The notes: a model not told the origin generated them from the sequence alone. DNA of 64,000 bases from Thermothelomyces thermophilus ATCC 42464 (GCF_000226095.1 NC_016477.1:4063678-4127677); one strand, 5' to 3'; positions 23,841-35,634 are shown, numbered from the stretch's first letter. Translations and numbers: made by a program.

Positions 23841-25268
23841 ATGTCTGCCACAATGAATTGTCAGGAACGTCATGAATCAGGACACGAAGCATCTCCTTGT
23901 GGGTATGCTGGCGTGATCGGTGCGGGCATTGCTGGTCTCGCAGCTTCCATTGCCCTTCGCCGCGCGGGTTGGGATGTGGAGGTATTCGAGAGGTCACAAT
24001 TCAAGAACGAGGTTGGCGCCGCAATCACCATGACGCCCAACGCCGCCCTGGTCTTGAGTCGCTGGGGTTTCGACATGGAAAAGGCAATGGCAATGCCAAA
24101 TCGGTCACTGGTAATCCGTTCGGCCACAGATCCTTCCGTTACCCTGCAGCGACAAGATTTTGCCGACGGCGATGGGGTGCTGAAAAATGGGGTATGGTTA
24201 TTTCACCGCGTGGACTTGCACAGCGAGCTGAGGAACCTTGCTACGGCGCCGCCTACGGACGTGATTCCTGCAGCTCCCGCGCAGATCAAGTTGGGATACA
24301 AGGTCGAGGGGTTGGATTGCGAGAGTGGAGTTATAAGGCTGGCCAATGGCCAGACTATCCACAAGGATTTGATCGTTGTTGCGGATGGCGCACATGCAAG
24401 TGTTCCCTGGAAGGAGTCAATGCTTGTGCAATTCATCTACTAACATAGAACACGATTGATACAGAGTCAGCTGATTTCCGAAGTCGCCGGACATCCCTGC
24501 GAAGCCCGCCGAAACGGCCGATCCATCTATCGCTGGCTAGTTCCCATGGACATCGTCATGGCCGACCCGGAGCTCGGGTCCGTCTACAGCAGCGAGCACT
24601 CCGGTTTCGTGGCGTGGCTGGATCCGAGCACCCGAGCGTTCTGGGTCAGCTATGTGTGCCGCGGTGGCAAGGTGCTGAACATCGCTCTCGTGCACGATAC
24701 GCAACCCGACCGTGACGAGGACGGGGTGTGGCACTCGCAGGTGCCAAGGGAAGAGGTCCTCTCCGTAGCCCAAAACTTCCATCAGTCGATCAAAAGGATG
24801 ATTTTCATGCCTACTGAGGATGGCATCCACGTTCATCATGCGAAAACACGACCGCCGCTGGACAGCTTCGCCCGCGCCCGCACCGTGGTAGTGGGCGACG
24901 CAGCACATGTCATGATGCCCTCCCACGCCGCTGGCGCGGGTATCGCCATCGAGTCGGCAGCCTCACTGGAAGTTCTTTTTCGGGAAGTTGACGGAAAGGA
25001 TGGCCCGACCGTGAGATACCGACTCCGGCTCTTTGACAAATTGCGCATCCCTCGATGCAACCTCACCATGTTGGTATCCAATAGTCCCCAGGGTCAACCC
25101 CGGAAATCCGGTGTGGTAGATGAGATACGCAAATTCTACCAGGGACCGTTGCCACCTTCTGATGCCCTGCCGTACTCCAAAGCCTGGAGAGATGTACTCT
25201 TTGGACACGACGAATTCCGGGCTGCCGAGAAACTGTTGGGGGATGAAGGGGTAGAGGTCAAAACGTAA
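23841..25268 (+). CDS. FAD-dependent monooxygenase, salicylate-hydroxylase-like
   Basis: Class A flavoprotein monooxygenase, predicted 452 aa: uses NAD(P)H and O2 to hydroxylate a substrate, usually aromatic. Exons 23841-24395 and 24465-25268 are joined in phase 0 by a 69-base intron with a non-canonical GCAAGT donor, a TACTAAC branch site at 24439-24445 and an ACAG acceptor. This splice restores the DGAHS motif (residues 182-186), so I prefer it to GT alternatives, which break the frame. FAD-binding GAGIAG at 27-32 is followed by the Glu-containing VEVFER strand. The second FAD motif GDAAH is near residue 329, followed by the MMPSHAAGAG helix typical of the family. Substrate cannot be told. 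It lies 6.5 kb from the ABC transporter, so membership in the NRPS pathway is only possible. Confidence 0.9.
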
Positions 25269-26240
25269 TTACCGTGCATAATCAGCAGGAGATGGTCGAA
25301 TGCCATTGAACGGATGCTGCTTGTGGGGGGCGATAACTTGACATGGGATGATTTCTGTGTCCAGTCTTTTAGCTGTCGGTTGAGTTCATGTTGCTGTTAG
25401 GAGTCTCGCAACCCCCGAAGTGCCTGATTCGCATTTATCCGCACCTGAGTCCCTCGCCGAATTCAGAAGTAAGGAAACTGTCAGTTGCTTGACCAAACTC
25501 TGATGGGCAGAGCTAACATGTACTGAGGGCGAGGGGAAGGTAACGGTAACATTGAACTCATCTATTTCCCAACCCATTTTTGGGTTGAACCACACATCAC
25601 CACATTCCGAATTAATAGGCTTTCAAAGTGGCCCTTGGGGTGTTCTAGAATGACCTGGTCGACCTTCCATAGTTAAACCCCCCGCATTGAAGCGAGTCCC
25701 GTTGGTGACACCGTTCCAATAAAAGGTCCAGTCACCGGGCTCATCGTTGCGTCTGTGATATTGAACCACCGGGTTTAGGCGCCCCATGCGACCCTTCTGA
25801 GGCCACGGCGAGACGGAATATTATCTCACGCTGGCCCTGCCAATGCTCACTCTGGCCGGTAAAATCGGCAACCGTTCATTTAGCCTCATCAAGGTTTGCC
25901 CTCGTATAACCCAACAATGCTCCGGATAGTGTTTGTTACCACCTCTTCAGTCGTGATATTAATTCCAGAGCACGCTTGGCACCACCTTTCCGACTGCGGA
26001 TGCCGCCAACCCCCCCGCGGATCTCTGATTTACCGCCGGCAGTCGAGCTTTGGGGAAAAGCTGGCACCGACCGACGGCATGCACTGCGCGAAGGTTGCCG
26101 GGCTTCATAATTATCTGCACGATGACTCCCACCCCTCCCATCTGGGAGATCTGCGCGTTTGCTCTCGTCGATCACGCACACATCACGCACATCCTCCCTA
26201 CTCTCTGTAGCGGCACGGACCGGGAGCGGCTGCTGAAGAA
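25269..26240. other. Intergenic, no gene seen
   Basis: Upstream region of the CBM18 gene plus 3' flank of the monooxygenase. Short ORFs only, without recognisable motif. Confidence 0.5.
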
Positions 26241-27209
26241 ATGAGATCCATCTATCTCGGACTGGCGGCGGCGGCCTTGTGCTGGGCCGGCGCCCTCAGC
26301 GATCCAGCGGCGGCGAAAGACGAAGCCGAGTTGGCGGCGGCCTTGGTCGGGCGGCACCGGCTTTCAAGGTCCAATAATAACGGGCACCGCTTCGCGAGCA
26401 GCAACCTGGCTGAACTTGGTGTGCGCCAGTCTACCGGCCAATGCGGCCCCGAATACGGGAGATGCCCCGGAGATCTCTGCTGCTCCGAGTACGGCTTCTG
26501 CGGAGACTCGATCGACCATTGCCATCCGCTCTTCCGCTGCCAGCCCGATTATGGCACTTGCGGATGGCCCAGGGACCCTCCGGCCACGTCGACATCGTCA
26601 TCGACTCCGCCCGCAAGCTCCAGCTCCAGTACGAGCACGTCTCAGCAACCGCCATCTACGACCTCGAGCAGCACTATTACCAGCATTCCGTCCTCGACGT
26701 CGACTTCGTCCGGCCCGACCCCAACCGGCCCTCTCGAGGTCACCAAGGACGGCAGGTGCGGCAACAACACCATCTGCGTTGGCAACCCCAACTTCGGCCC
26801 CTGCTGCTCCCAGTTCTTCTGGTGCGGCTCCTCGGAGGAGTACTGCGGCGCCGGCTGCCAGAGCCAGTTCGGCGCCTGCATGGGCGTCCCGGGCATTCCC
26901 GGCGAACCGCCGAACAACATCACCACCAGCTCCACCACGAGCAGCTCGACGACGGCGACGGCGACCTCCACCACGGTCACCTCCAGCAGCAGCACCACCA
27001 GCACCTCGTCGTCCCCTCCCGCCTTCACGCTGCCCCCCGGCCAGGTGTCCAGCACCGACGGCAGGTGCGGCAACAACGTGAACTGCCTCGGCTCCCAGTT
27101 CGGGCGCTGCTGCAGCCAGTTTGGCTGGTGCGGCGAGGGCGACACCTACTGTGGCTACATCGCCGGCTGCCAACCCAACTTCGGGTACTGTGATCCCCGC
27201 CCGACGTGA
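26241..27209 (+). CDS. Secreted chitin-binding protein with three CBM18 (ChtBD1) domains
   Basis: 322 aa, intronless, with an N-terminal signal peptide (about 1-19). Three hevein-like chitin-binding type 1 domains (about residues 65-110, 168-213 and 270-316) each show the Cys spacing and the CCS-(Q/E)-(Y/F)-G-(F/W)-CG core with conserved Ser and aromatic residues for GlcNAc binding. Domain 2 has CCSQFFWCG, replacing the Gly by Phe. They are separated by two Ser/Thr-rich linkers, likely O-glycosylated. No catalytic domain is present, so it is a lectin rather than a chitinase or deacetylase. Family members bind chitin in the fungal wall or sequester chitin fragments; a host-interaction role is inference. 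Confidence 0.92.
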   Translation: MRSIYLGLAAAALCWAGALSDPAAAKDEAELAAALVGRHRLSRSNNNGHRFASSNLAELGVRQSTGQCGPEYGRCPGDLCCSEYGFCGDSIDHCHPLFRCQPDYGTCGWPRDPPATSTSSSTPPASSSSSTSTSQQPPSTTSSSTITSIPSSTSTSSGPTPTGPLEVTKDGRCGNNTICVGNPNFGPCCSQFFWCGSSEEYCGAGCQSQFGACMGVPGIPGEPPNNITTSSTTSSSTTATATSTTVTSSSSTTSTSSSPPAFTLPPGQVSSTDGRCGNNVNCLGSQFGRCCSQFGWCGEGDTYCGYIAGCQPNFGYCDPRPT

Positions 27210-28162
27210 CAATTTTAACCCTTCCAACGAGTATTATTAGGCAAGGGCTTTATGTAAATAGGGACGACCAGGGGAGAGTTATATTAGTACGGTGGTGCGG
27301 AGCTTGTCACTTAATTATCATTGGACTGAGAGTACTTTGCTGGTATCGAGTGTGTCGAAACCTGATTGCGAGACTGTATCTCCCTGAAAGCCCGCTTCCG
27401 TTGTTTTGCTTTTGATTCATTTTGCTGCCTAGACATGGAGAGTCAGAGGCATGATTACCTAGGTACCGAGTACGTCTTGAAGAATATACCTTCGTACACT
27501 ACTGGTAATGACGAAAGCCGCTGCTTGCCTGACGTCACGAAGCATCTGCCCCATCTAAGCATATTATTCTTCCTCTTTTACTCCTCTCACTTCAGACATG
27601 TGTTTCCCATGAACTGTTGGCTCAAGACACTTTTCGCAAGCCCAGTTAATGGTCGCCCCCAATAGCATTGCGCTGACTATAAAACTAATACTCTTGTTGC
27701 GTCTGCTGGAATTAAGTTTAATACTGGAAAACTCCTAGGCAGGGTGTGACTGGTCCGATCCGGTTGATCCAATGCAACAAGCACCCGCCAAGCGTGAAGG
27801 CCTATACTTAAAGAGTCCCGGGTTTTCAACAGCCAAAGCTAGGTATCTGACCGTCTAGCGAGCCAACTTATGAAGAAACTGTATTGCTCGCCTGTCCCTA
27901 TCCATGCAATGGGGACAATGTGTTGATGACCACTCCGTAATATGCTGCTCTCTAGTAGCCCACCAATCAACTACTACGATTGAACAAATTACCATTAGTC
28001 AAGATTCGATTGCGGTTGTACTTGCGGTTGTACATCTGCCGCATGGGTTGCATCGGTCGGGCTGGTGCTTGGCCGTTCGGTGATGTTTTTAGACGCCTTG
28101 TTCCTGAGTTGTCTCTCAGACTCTTGCTTTTCGATCTCGTTCCTTCACTCGCAGTCAGCGGT
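27210..28162. other. Intergenic between convergent CBM18 and aquaporin genes
   Basis: 3' flanks of two convergent genes. No gene seen. A palindromic CCTAGGTACC motif lies at 27458-27467. Confidence 0.5.
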
Positions 28163-29226
28163 CTACAACGATAGAGGGACAAGCCGGGAGGGGGAAATCG
28201 ATTGCGGGTCGGCGTACCAATCCTGACTGGGGTTGCACTCCTTCCACCGGAGGTACTTAAGCAGGACGTAGAAGGCACATGCAAGGAGGGACCCAAGGAG
28301 GGGTCCCACCCAATAGATCCAGAAGTACCCGGGAAAGCTGTGGTTCACGACCGCCGGGCCGAGAGACCGAGCTGGGTTCAACGACCCTCCCGTGAAGTAG
28401 ACCCCTTTTTATTCATTAATAGTCAACAAAAAAAAAAAAACAACTTTAGACGCACACAGTCCGTATGAGATGATAAGTTATGCGAACATACCAATAAGCT
28501 CTGCCAGGAAGAAGGCGATTCCTATCCCGATCGGAGCGAGGAAGGTCGACTTGTGCTTCTCAGCGGCGAGCATGATGATGACAAAGACGAGCTGGGCGGT
28601 GAGAAACATCTCGATGAACAAGCCTTGCGAGATGCTGGCCCCTCCGCCCAGCGTCGTTGCCACCATCATCGGACCGGGAAAGAGTGCCGAGACAACGGCG
28701 GCGGCAGCGATGCCCCCGATGAATTGAGCAATCACAACGACCAAGACTCGGATGCCGGAAAGCCCTCCAACCAGAAACAGGGCGAGAGCGACCTTGACGA
28801 CCCCTTGTTTCAGCCATAACGTAAATGTTTTGTTTTCCTCTTCTTCTTCTTCAGCTATCGTTGGAGAGGAATCAGTCAGCGACTTACAACAGGATTGAAG
28901 AGTCCACCAGTGACCCGGTAAAAGGCCCAGACATTGGCCATCAAGCTGAGGCCAAAAGCGAGAGCGATGAACATGAGATTGGAAGTGTTGGGCAGAGGAG
29001 TGTCACTTCCTGCCGGAGGGGTCGGAGGGGGAGTGTTGGCGATTTGCGTGCCCGCGAAGGAGAAGAACAGGAACAGGAAGGTGCCGACAAACTCCCCCAG
29101 AGCGGCCACTATGTTGTTACGGGCCGTGAGAGGCCGGGTCAGCATGGGCAGCCTCCCAGAGGACTCATTCTGATTCGCAGTGTCCGAGGCAAAGGAGAAC
29201 AGGCGGAGTCTCCTGGAAGAGTTCAT
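28163..29226 (-). CDS. Aquaporin (MIP family), altered first NPA box
   Basis: Membrane channel for water or small solutes, predicted 293 aa. Exons (minus) 29226-28888, 28792-28492 and 28404-28163; introns about 95 and 87 bases, phases 0 and 1. Six hydrophobic segments are visible with the two half-helix boxes. The first reads FNPV (NPA changed to NPV) and is split by intron 1 right after NPV. The second reads LNPARSLGP, canonical. The ATG at 29226 is used because the longer frame to 29265 begins with TTG. The second intron contains an A/T homopolymer. Function as orthodox water channel versus glycerol facilitator cannot be fixed from this, though the short loop and Arg after the second NPA favour aquaporin. 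Confidence 0.9.
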
Positions 29227-30086
29227 GACGGCAGTTTCTACTCTCGAAGGAGCTTGGGGGGACAATAAGGTCGCTTATGGTGTAGGTAGCAGTACAGGTC
29301 TTCCACCTCGAAATGGGTGAACACTTGTGTGCAAGCTAAAAAATGTTAGCTCCTCTTATACCCCCCCCACAAGAAGTCCTAGTCGGGAACCAGTTCGGCT
29401 GGCATTGGATGCCCATTCCCACAAACAAGGATGTTACGCTTCATTACGTCTACATACAGGACACTCCAAAAACTATTACGTTGATGTCTCGTATCTGCCC
29501 TAAACCCCGCGAACTGTTGGTGGAGTGGCGCCGGAACCGTCTGGATCCTTCGGACCAGAAACTGGCACTTTTGTCAACTCGGCATTCAGCATCGGAAGAG
29601 GCATGCTTTTGCTGCTCGGGAGCGACCCTAAAACGAAGCTATCTCGGCTTTTCCAGAGATCTATTGTCTAGTGGTGGGGAGTTTGCGCGTTTTTGACAAA
29701 CAAGTGACATGTGCCAAGCGGAACGGAACAGCAGCAGAGAGAGAGCTATCTTTTACGATCTACTGTGTAATTATCGGGAAGCGGAGCACAACGATGGCCA
29801 ACTAGATCGAGGCGTGGGTTGTTTGCCAGACGTAGCGTGTGGAGGATCGGTCTAGGCCTCGCCCGCCTGGGTCCCGGCGGCGGTTCCGACATGGGCGGAT
29901 ATGGGCCACATGTAATCCGTATGTATGTTATGTATGTACATACATACATACAATACAATACATACTTTCAGCACGAAGAGATCGGCCCGCGACGACGTCG
30001 AGCTATATGCCATCTTTGAACCGCGCAACAGGCACACCACACTCCTAACCCCCACTCGTCGCCCGCGTTCTGCAGTGACAACTTTA
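29227..30086. other. Intergenic with TATG/CATA palindromic repeat
   Basis: No gene seen. The stretch 29919-29965 consists of GTATGTAT and CATACATA units that form an inverted repeat. Confidence 0.5.
29919..29965. repeat. Inverted repeat of GTATGTAT / CATACATA units
   Basis: Tandem GTATG units are followed by tandem CATAC units, able to fold back. Same motif class as at 17543, 20486 and 36973. Confidence 0.75.
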
Positions 30087-30851
30087 CTAGGCTGTAGGCA
30101 CTGGGACACCGCTGATGCTGGCCAACTCATCCAGCAGCTCGTCCTGCAGCTTCACATCTCCGGCAACGGCACTCGGCTGTCTCTCTCTCGACTTGAAAAA
30201 ATAGCCGCCCCGGCTCCATCCGGCCTCGCCTTCCCCCAGTGCGAGCATGACATAGGTGTCGACGCCGTCGTCGACCCTGTCCGGGGCCGAGGGCCCGCCC
30301 ATATTGGTGGGCACCCAGCCCGGGTCGACCGAGTAGCAGCCGACCTGGGCCCAGCGGCGGGCAAACGCCTTGGCAAACATGACATTGTGGAGCTTGCTAT
30401 CGCTATAGCCAGTGGACAGGATCTGCTTCCCCTTGCCGTGCAGCTTGGGCGGCCGGCCGGCCGCGTGCATGCCGGACGAGACGTACACGAGCCGCTTCGG
30501 CTTCGCCATGAGGCAGGTCAGCAAGTACGGGGCGAGCGTGTTGACGGCGAAGAGGGTCGGCAGGCCCGACTTGCCCGGGACGCTCTCCATCCCCACGTAG
30601 ACGCCCGCGTTGTGGATGATTGCGTCATAAGGGCCGAGCTTGTCCGCCGCCGCCGCGAGCTCCTTCGTCTCGTCGATGCTGGTCAGGTCTGCCACCAACA
30701 CCGCCTCGGCCCCCGGGCAGGCGGCCGAGGCGTCGCGGGCGCGCTCGGCGTTACGTGCGTGGAGGACTACTTGGTGTCCTTTTGCAACCAGGCGCCGGGC
30801 CGTCAGGGAACCGAGGCCGTCGGACGAGCCCGTGATGAAGAAGCGACCCAT
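30087..30851 (-). CDS. Short-chain dehydrogenase/reductase, WWOX/retinol dehydrogenase-like
   Basis: 254 aa, intronless, NAD(P)-dependent oxidoreductase with a Rossmann fold. Seen: cofactor motif TGSSDGLG at residues 7-14, HNAG near 80 (NNAG variant), catalytic Tyr and Lys in YSDSK (about 147-151), and the DPGWVPTNMGG loop after the active site. The ATG at 30851 starts three residues before the first beta strand; upstream in-frame codons are not needed. Substrate unknown. Flanked by the divergent empty region towards the aquaporin; no operon-like partner is visible. Confidence 0.9.
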   Translation of the reverse strand: MGRFFITGSSDGLGSLTARRLVAKGHQVVLHARNAERARDASAACPGAEAVLVADLTSIDETKELAAAADKLGPYDAIIHNAGVYVGMESVPGKSGLPTLFAVNTLAPYLLTCLMAKPKRLVYVSSGMHAAGRPPKLHGKGKQILSTGYSDSKLHNVMFAKAFARRWAQVGCYSVDPGWVPTNMGGPSAPDRVDDGVDTYVMLALGEGEAGWSRGGYFFKSRERQPSAVAGDVKLQDELLDELASISGVPVPTA

Positions 30852-31511
30852 TCGCACAGGAGTTTCCCGGGTGCGATAATTAGTAGGGAGAGGAAAAAAA
30901 AAAGAATGGCAAAAATGGGGAAGGAATAAGAATAAAGAAGGAAGATGTTGGTAGGGATCGTAAATCTCTAGCTCAGACCCGAGAGACACACAGAGAGAGA
31001 GAACTGGGAGAGGGTTACGGGAATGAGAGGGGGTCACGGTCGGATGCACCGGTTTGTTTATCGCCAGCCGATTGCTCAAGGACCCGCAAGCGCAGCATTC
31101 CAACAGCTTTGAGCGGCAGCTTGCGCGGTTCTGACCCAATCATCGTACATGTACGCCGTGGGGGGCAGGTTCCGGTTTCAGGCCTTCGAACAGCTTCCGT
31201 TTGTGTCGTGATGGGGAAGCCAGCCGTTCGCCAAGGGCTGCTGCGGTTCGCAGGAAAAGGAACCATAGGACCGGCGAACAGGAGGAATAAAGGGAGAATA
31301 AAAAAATACAACTGCGGGAAGCAAAGCACGACCCCCAGAAATGATTAACTCCTGCCGTATGTACCTGATCTATCCGCGCTATGCTTCATTGACAATGACC
31401 GCCGCTGCCGCCGCCGCCGCCGCCGTTCTCCTCCTCCAAGCATCCAAATTATTATTAAAAAAAGCCGTGTCTGAAACGAGAACGCCACGGTCCCCAGACC
31501 GCCCCGTCACA
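30852..31511. other. Intergenic, no gene seen
   Basis: Promoter of the dehydrogenase and 3' flank of the coactosin-like gene. A (GCC)n run at 31401-31424 is the only notable repeat. Confidence 0.5.
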
Positions 31512-31952
31512 TCACCCCCTGCCGCCGTTGTAGTCGGCGCCGCCGGCCTTGCGCAGCTTGGCGACGATCTCGTCGGTGTCGAGGTCCCTCTTGTCGTCGG
31601 CGTCGACCTGGACGCTGTAGTGGGAGAGCACCTTCTTGACGGCGCCGGCCTCGATGCTGACGCGGGCCTTGCGCATGATCTTGGTGTTGCGGCCGATCCA
31701 GACGATGAGGACGAACTTGATGCGCTTGCTCTCGGCGTCGTTGGCGTACTCGACCCGCACGTACGCGTACTGCACCTGCCCGTCGTCCAGCTCGCCCGCC
31801 AGCTCGGCCAGCCCGCCCGTGCCCGTCTTGCTCAGCACCAGCTTGTTGCCCGTCTCGCCCACGTACGAGATAAGCAGCCAGTTGGTCTCGTCCTTGTCCG
31901 ACCGCACCGCGTCGTACGCGGCAAGGATCTCGGGGGAATCCGCGCCGGACAT
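31512..31952 (-). CDS. Coactosin-like actin-binding protein (ADF-H domain)
   Basis: 146 aa, intronless, a single ADF/cofilin homology domain covering residues about 5-135. The pattern matches coactosin: an N-terminal helix (AAYDAVRSDKDETNW), central YAYVRVEY and KFVLIVWIG strands, then KARVSIEAGAVKKVL and a short C-terminal tail. Family members bind F-actin and counter capping or severing in the cytoplasm. The ATG at 31952 fits the domain start. The upstream leader contains a GA microsatellite. Function is inferred from fold recognition only. Confidence 0.85.
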   Translation of the reverse strand: MSGADSPEILAAYDAVRSDKDETNWLLISYVGETGNKLVLSKTGTGGLAELAGELDDGQVQYAYVRVEYANDAESKRIKFVLIVWIGRNTKIMRKARVSIEAGAVKKVLSHYSVQVDADDKRDLDTDEIVAKLRKAGGADYNGGRG

Positions 31953-32627
31953 GGTTCGGTCGTTGGTCGTTCGGAATGCTAGGTCGAAAGGGCGGAGAGA
32001 GAGAGAGAGAGAGAGAGAGCGTGGAGAGAGAGAGAGGGAGAGGGGGGGCAGAGCGCTGCTGGAGGGGGTCGGGGACAAAGGCGAGAAGAGGGGAGAAACG
32101 CGCGGTGGTAAACGGCAGGGCGAAGCTTAAAGGATCTTTGCTTTTCTCTTATATTTGAGGCATATGTGAAGTTGACTCCGAAGTGCGCGCGCAATTGCTA
32201 GACGAAGATGCGGTGTGGCTGACCCCTGGAATCGCTGGATCTCAAAAAAAAGGAGGGGCACTTTTGCTCCAGGGTTCACCAGCGCAAGCGCCGATCGGAA
32301 CAGGTTGCGGGGCTTGGCATCTCCATCCCCAGATAGTGGAGATACCCAAAGCCCAAGCCTCCGATATCCCATACTTGTATGTATGTACACTGCTCCTGCC
32401 TAGCCCTAACCCCGATCTGGCATCTATGGCAGCGAGATTTCTCTTAAGAAGTTGAAAGAGGGAGGGCGTACGAACTATTGTTGTTGCGGATCGTGAAGAT
32501 GAAGCAACGAGTAGTAGTAAATCCAATTATGAGGGGATACAGACCGCACGGGAACCAAGTAACCTCGGGATGGGTCTTGACTAATCCAACAAGACGTCTG
32601 CATCATTAGTAAGGAGTTGTTAGAGCA
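31953..32627. other. Intergenic, coactosin promoter and beta-glucosidase 3' flank
   Basis: Contains the GA microsatellite and a TGTATGTATGTAC unit at 32377-32389. No gene seen. Confidence 0.5.
31996..32040 (+). repeat. (GA)n microsatellite
   Basis: GA dinucleotide run, interrupted once by CGTG, in the 5' leader or promoter of the coactosin-like gene (CT-rich on the coding strand). Confidence 0.85.
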
Positions 32628-35600
32628 TCACCAGGTGCCCGTCAAAGGCAAATCCCTCGAACTGAAGCCGACCCGAAACTTGTACTCTCCCTCCGTGACC
32701 ATGACCCAATTCTGCTCCACGACATCCCAGTAACTCAGATCCCTCCTCGTCAGGTTAAAACGAGCGGCGTGCGTCTCGCCCGGTTCGAGATAGAACTTGT
32801 CGAATCCCCGGAGCACCCGGACGGGGAAATCCACCCCCTCCTTGGCGGGATACTCTAGATATAGCTGCGGCACCACGGCGCCGGCCACGGGGCCATCGTT
32901 CTTGACGTCCGCCGAGACAGTCACGTAGGTCGCCCACAAGTCAGGGTTGCCGCCCTCATCGCCCCCGGCGCCGCTCAGGGGCTGCTCCGTGTCGTAGCCG
33001 TCGGGATACGGGTAGTCTCCGACCTCGATGTCATCCACCGACTCGAGATACGGGTAAATATACTTCTCCAGCGCGCGGAACCCCGGGGGGAACATGGCTT
33101 CGTCCTTGGGCGGGATGGCGGTCGGGTAGCTTGGTGGTTGCGCGGCGGGGCTCGGCCGGGCTGCCGGCAGGGCCGACTTGTTCTTGTGCGACGTGACGCG
33201 AAGGTTGCTCAGGTTGAAGGTGGTGTAACTGAGGCCGAAGCCGAACTCGAACCGGGGCTCGATATCCTTCTTGTCAAAGTAGCGGTAGTCCACGTACAGA
33301 CCCTCCGAGAAATCCTGCTGGGGAACGACGCCGTTTGGCAGGTACATGACCTTGCCGCCAGGACCGTAATCCTCCGGGGATTTGCCAATGGTGAAGGGCA
33401 GATGGCCTGACGGATTGGCCTTGCCGAAGAGGACGTCGGCAAGCGCATTTCCAGATTCTTGGCCGGGGAGGTTGGCGAAGAGAACAGCTTTGATGTTGGG
33501 CAGCTCGATCCACTTCTCCATCAGCACCGGCCCTACCGCATGGACGACAACAATGACGTCGCCGGAGCCAGAACCGCACTTGGATGCTACGTTGACAATG
33601 AGGTCGTCGCCGCCTTTCTGGAGGTTTAGGTTCGGCCGATCTCCCTTGACGTCCTCCCACCGGACGAATCCCTCGCCCGCGTCGGCGTTCACGAAGACGA
33701 TGCAGAGTTCCAGGTCTTCAAGGACCGCCGCGTCCTTGCCGGCGAAGGATGGCTTATCTGTCAGATGCTCGTGCAGCTCGACTTTGGAGCTGTCGAACTC
33801 CTTGCGGAGCGCATCAATGGGCGATACTAAATAAGGGAACTCGACGGCCCCGGAACCCCAGCCCGAAGCCAGCGTGCCTTGGTTACTACAATGTGTTAGT
33901 TTCTACGTGTGTGATGCTTGGATCGACGGCGTAGACTGCTCCTCTCTTTCGACTAGGAAACGGTTTGATGGAGGGATCGACATACCAAGCACGATCCTTG
34001 CAGTAGTTGGGTCCTTTCCCGGGCCCAGCGTCGTCCCCAAACACGCCAACGCTGAACTTTCCGGTGCGTCTTCTTCCTGTCGCTCTCGCAGCAGCGCCAC
34101 GTCTCGCCTCGAGTTCCGCCTCGTCTAGGCCAGTGCGGCTAATAGGCAGCAATCCCTCATTCTTGAGCAGCACCGTGCCCTGGACGGCCACTTCGCGGGC
34201 GATGACGGAGTGGTTCGCCTTCACGTCCACGAACTGGTTGACCACGACCTTCTCCTGCGGGCTCGGGCTCCCGGGCGCCAGGACGCCGGTGCGGTCATCG
34301 GTCCAGGACGAGAAGTTGGGCGGCTGGCGCGGGAACTTGGTCTCGTCGTCCTGCCCCAGCTGGTACCAGGCCGCAACGATTCGGGTGACCATGTCGTTCA
34401 GGCGATCGACGGGGACGCTGCCGTTCAGGACCGCCCTGCTCAGCTCGGGTCCCCAAAACGACTCTCCGCTGGCCCACTTCGCGCCATCGCCGGGCATGGT
34501 CATGTCCAGACCCGCCAGGGCCGAGGCCACCCCGGAGCGCTGGGCAAGCCAGTCGCTCATGACGAAACCCTGGAAGCCCATCTCGTCCTTGAGGATGCCA
34601 TTGAGCAACTTGCTGTTGCCGCAGGCGTACGAGTTGTTGACCATGTTGTAGGAGCACATGACGGAGGCGACGCCGGCTTTGACTGCGTCGGCGAAGGGCC
34701 AAACATACAGCTCGTGCAGGGTACGGTCGTCGATGTTGGCACTGAGGGCATGGGGCAGGCCCCACTCCCACGGCTGGCGGAAGTGCTCCTGCTCGTTTCC
34801 GACGAAGTGCTTAATTGTGGCCATGACGCCCTCGCTCTGGATGCCCTTGACCGTCTCGGCACCCGCCACGCCCTGCAGGTACGGATCGGCCCCGAATCCT
34901 TCCCAGTTGCGCCCGCCGGCGGGCATACGGCCGAGGGGGCCCACGCAGGGGCCCAGAAGGACGTTAATGCCCTTTTGGCGCGCTTCGATGCCGTGAGCAC
35001 GGCCACGCGCGTACATCAACTGGCGATTCCAGGTTGCGCCTACCGTGATGCTTGCGGGAAAGGCGGTGATGTTATCGGCGAACCTGATGCCCAACGGCCC
35101 GTCCTGCAACTGCAGTTGCGGGAAGCCCACGTGGACGGCCGGACCGTTGGTGCCAACCGCAAGGCCCATCTGCCACCCTGTCCCGGTCGTGACATTGACC
35201 TTTTCCGCCAGCGTCATCTTGCTCACCATCTTGGCCGCCTTCTCATAACTCTCGGCCCACGTCTTGGCAATGCCGCCCTTAGGGGCCGGGTACCACGGGG
35301 GCGACTGGCCATAGGGAGGCTCTTCCTGATATTTCTTGTAGACGAAGGCACCTCCCGCGCTTAGCAAGATCCACAGCCCGATGAAGCCAGCCAAAAAACC
35401 GATGCAACACCGGCTCCGCCGCCCCAGGCAACGGAGGATCCACGATTGACGTGCTTTGTTTGCCGCGGGAAACGACGGGCCGTAGTCGGACTTGGGTGAT
35501 CGAGGTGCGTTGCGGTCAAGATACTCGATCGCTTCAATGTCGGAGTCGGAATCATGGCCGGCGTCGTCCTTGGGGCGTTGGGGCGACCGCTTAGAATCGC

Positions 35601-35634
35601 GGAGGAGCCCTTGATGGCTCCCGTCGCGAGCCAT
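32628..35634 (-). CDS. Membrane-anchored GH3 beta-glucosidase
   Basis: Glycoside hydrolase family 3, predicted 968 aa, releasing glucose from beta-glucosides. Exons (minus) 35634-33986 and 33885-32628; the 100-base intron has a CTAAC branch site and a phase 2 join. An acidic N-terminal cytoplasmic tail (1-75) precedes one transmembrane segment (about 76-99) and no cleavable signal is present, giving a type II membrane topology like the Aspergillus bglE class. The catalytic nucleophile is Asp361 in the GFVMSDW motif. The C-terminal alpha/beta sandwich and a fibronectin III-like domain (ending LEPGETHAARFNLTRRDLS) are complete. Many N-glycosylation sequons are present, consistent with an extracellular catalytic part. 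Confidence 0.93.
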
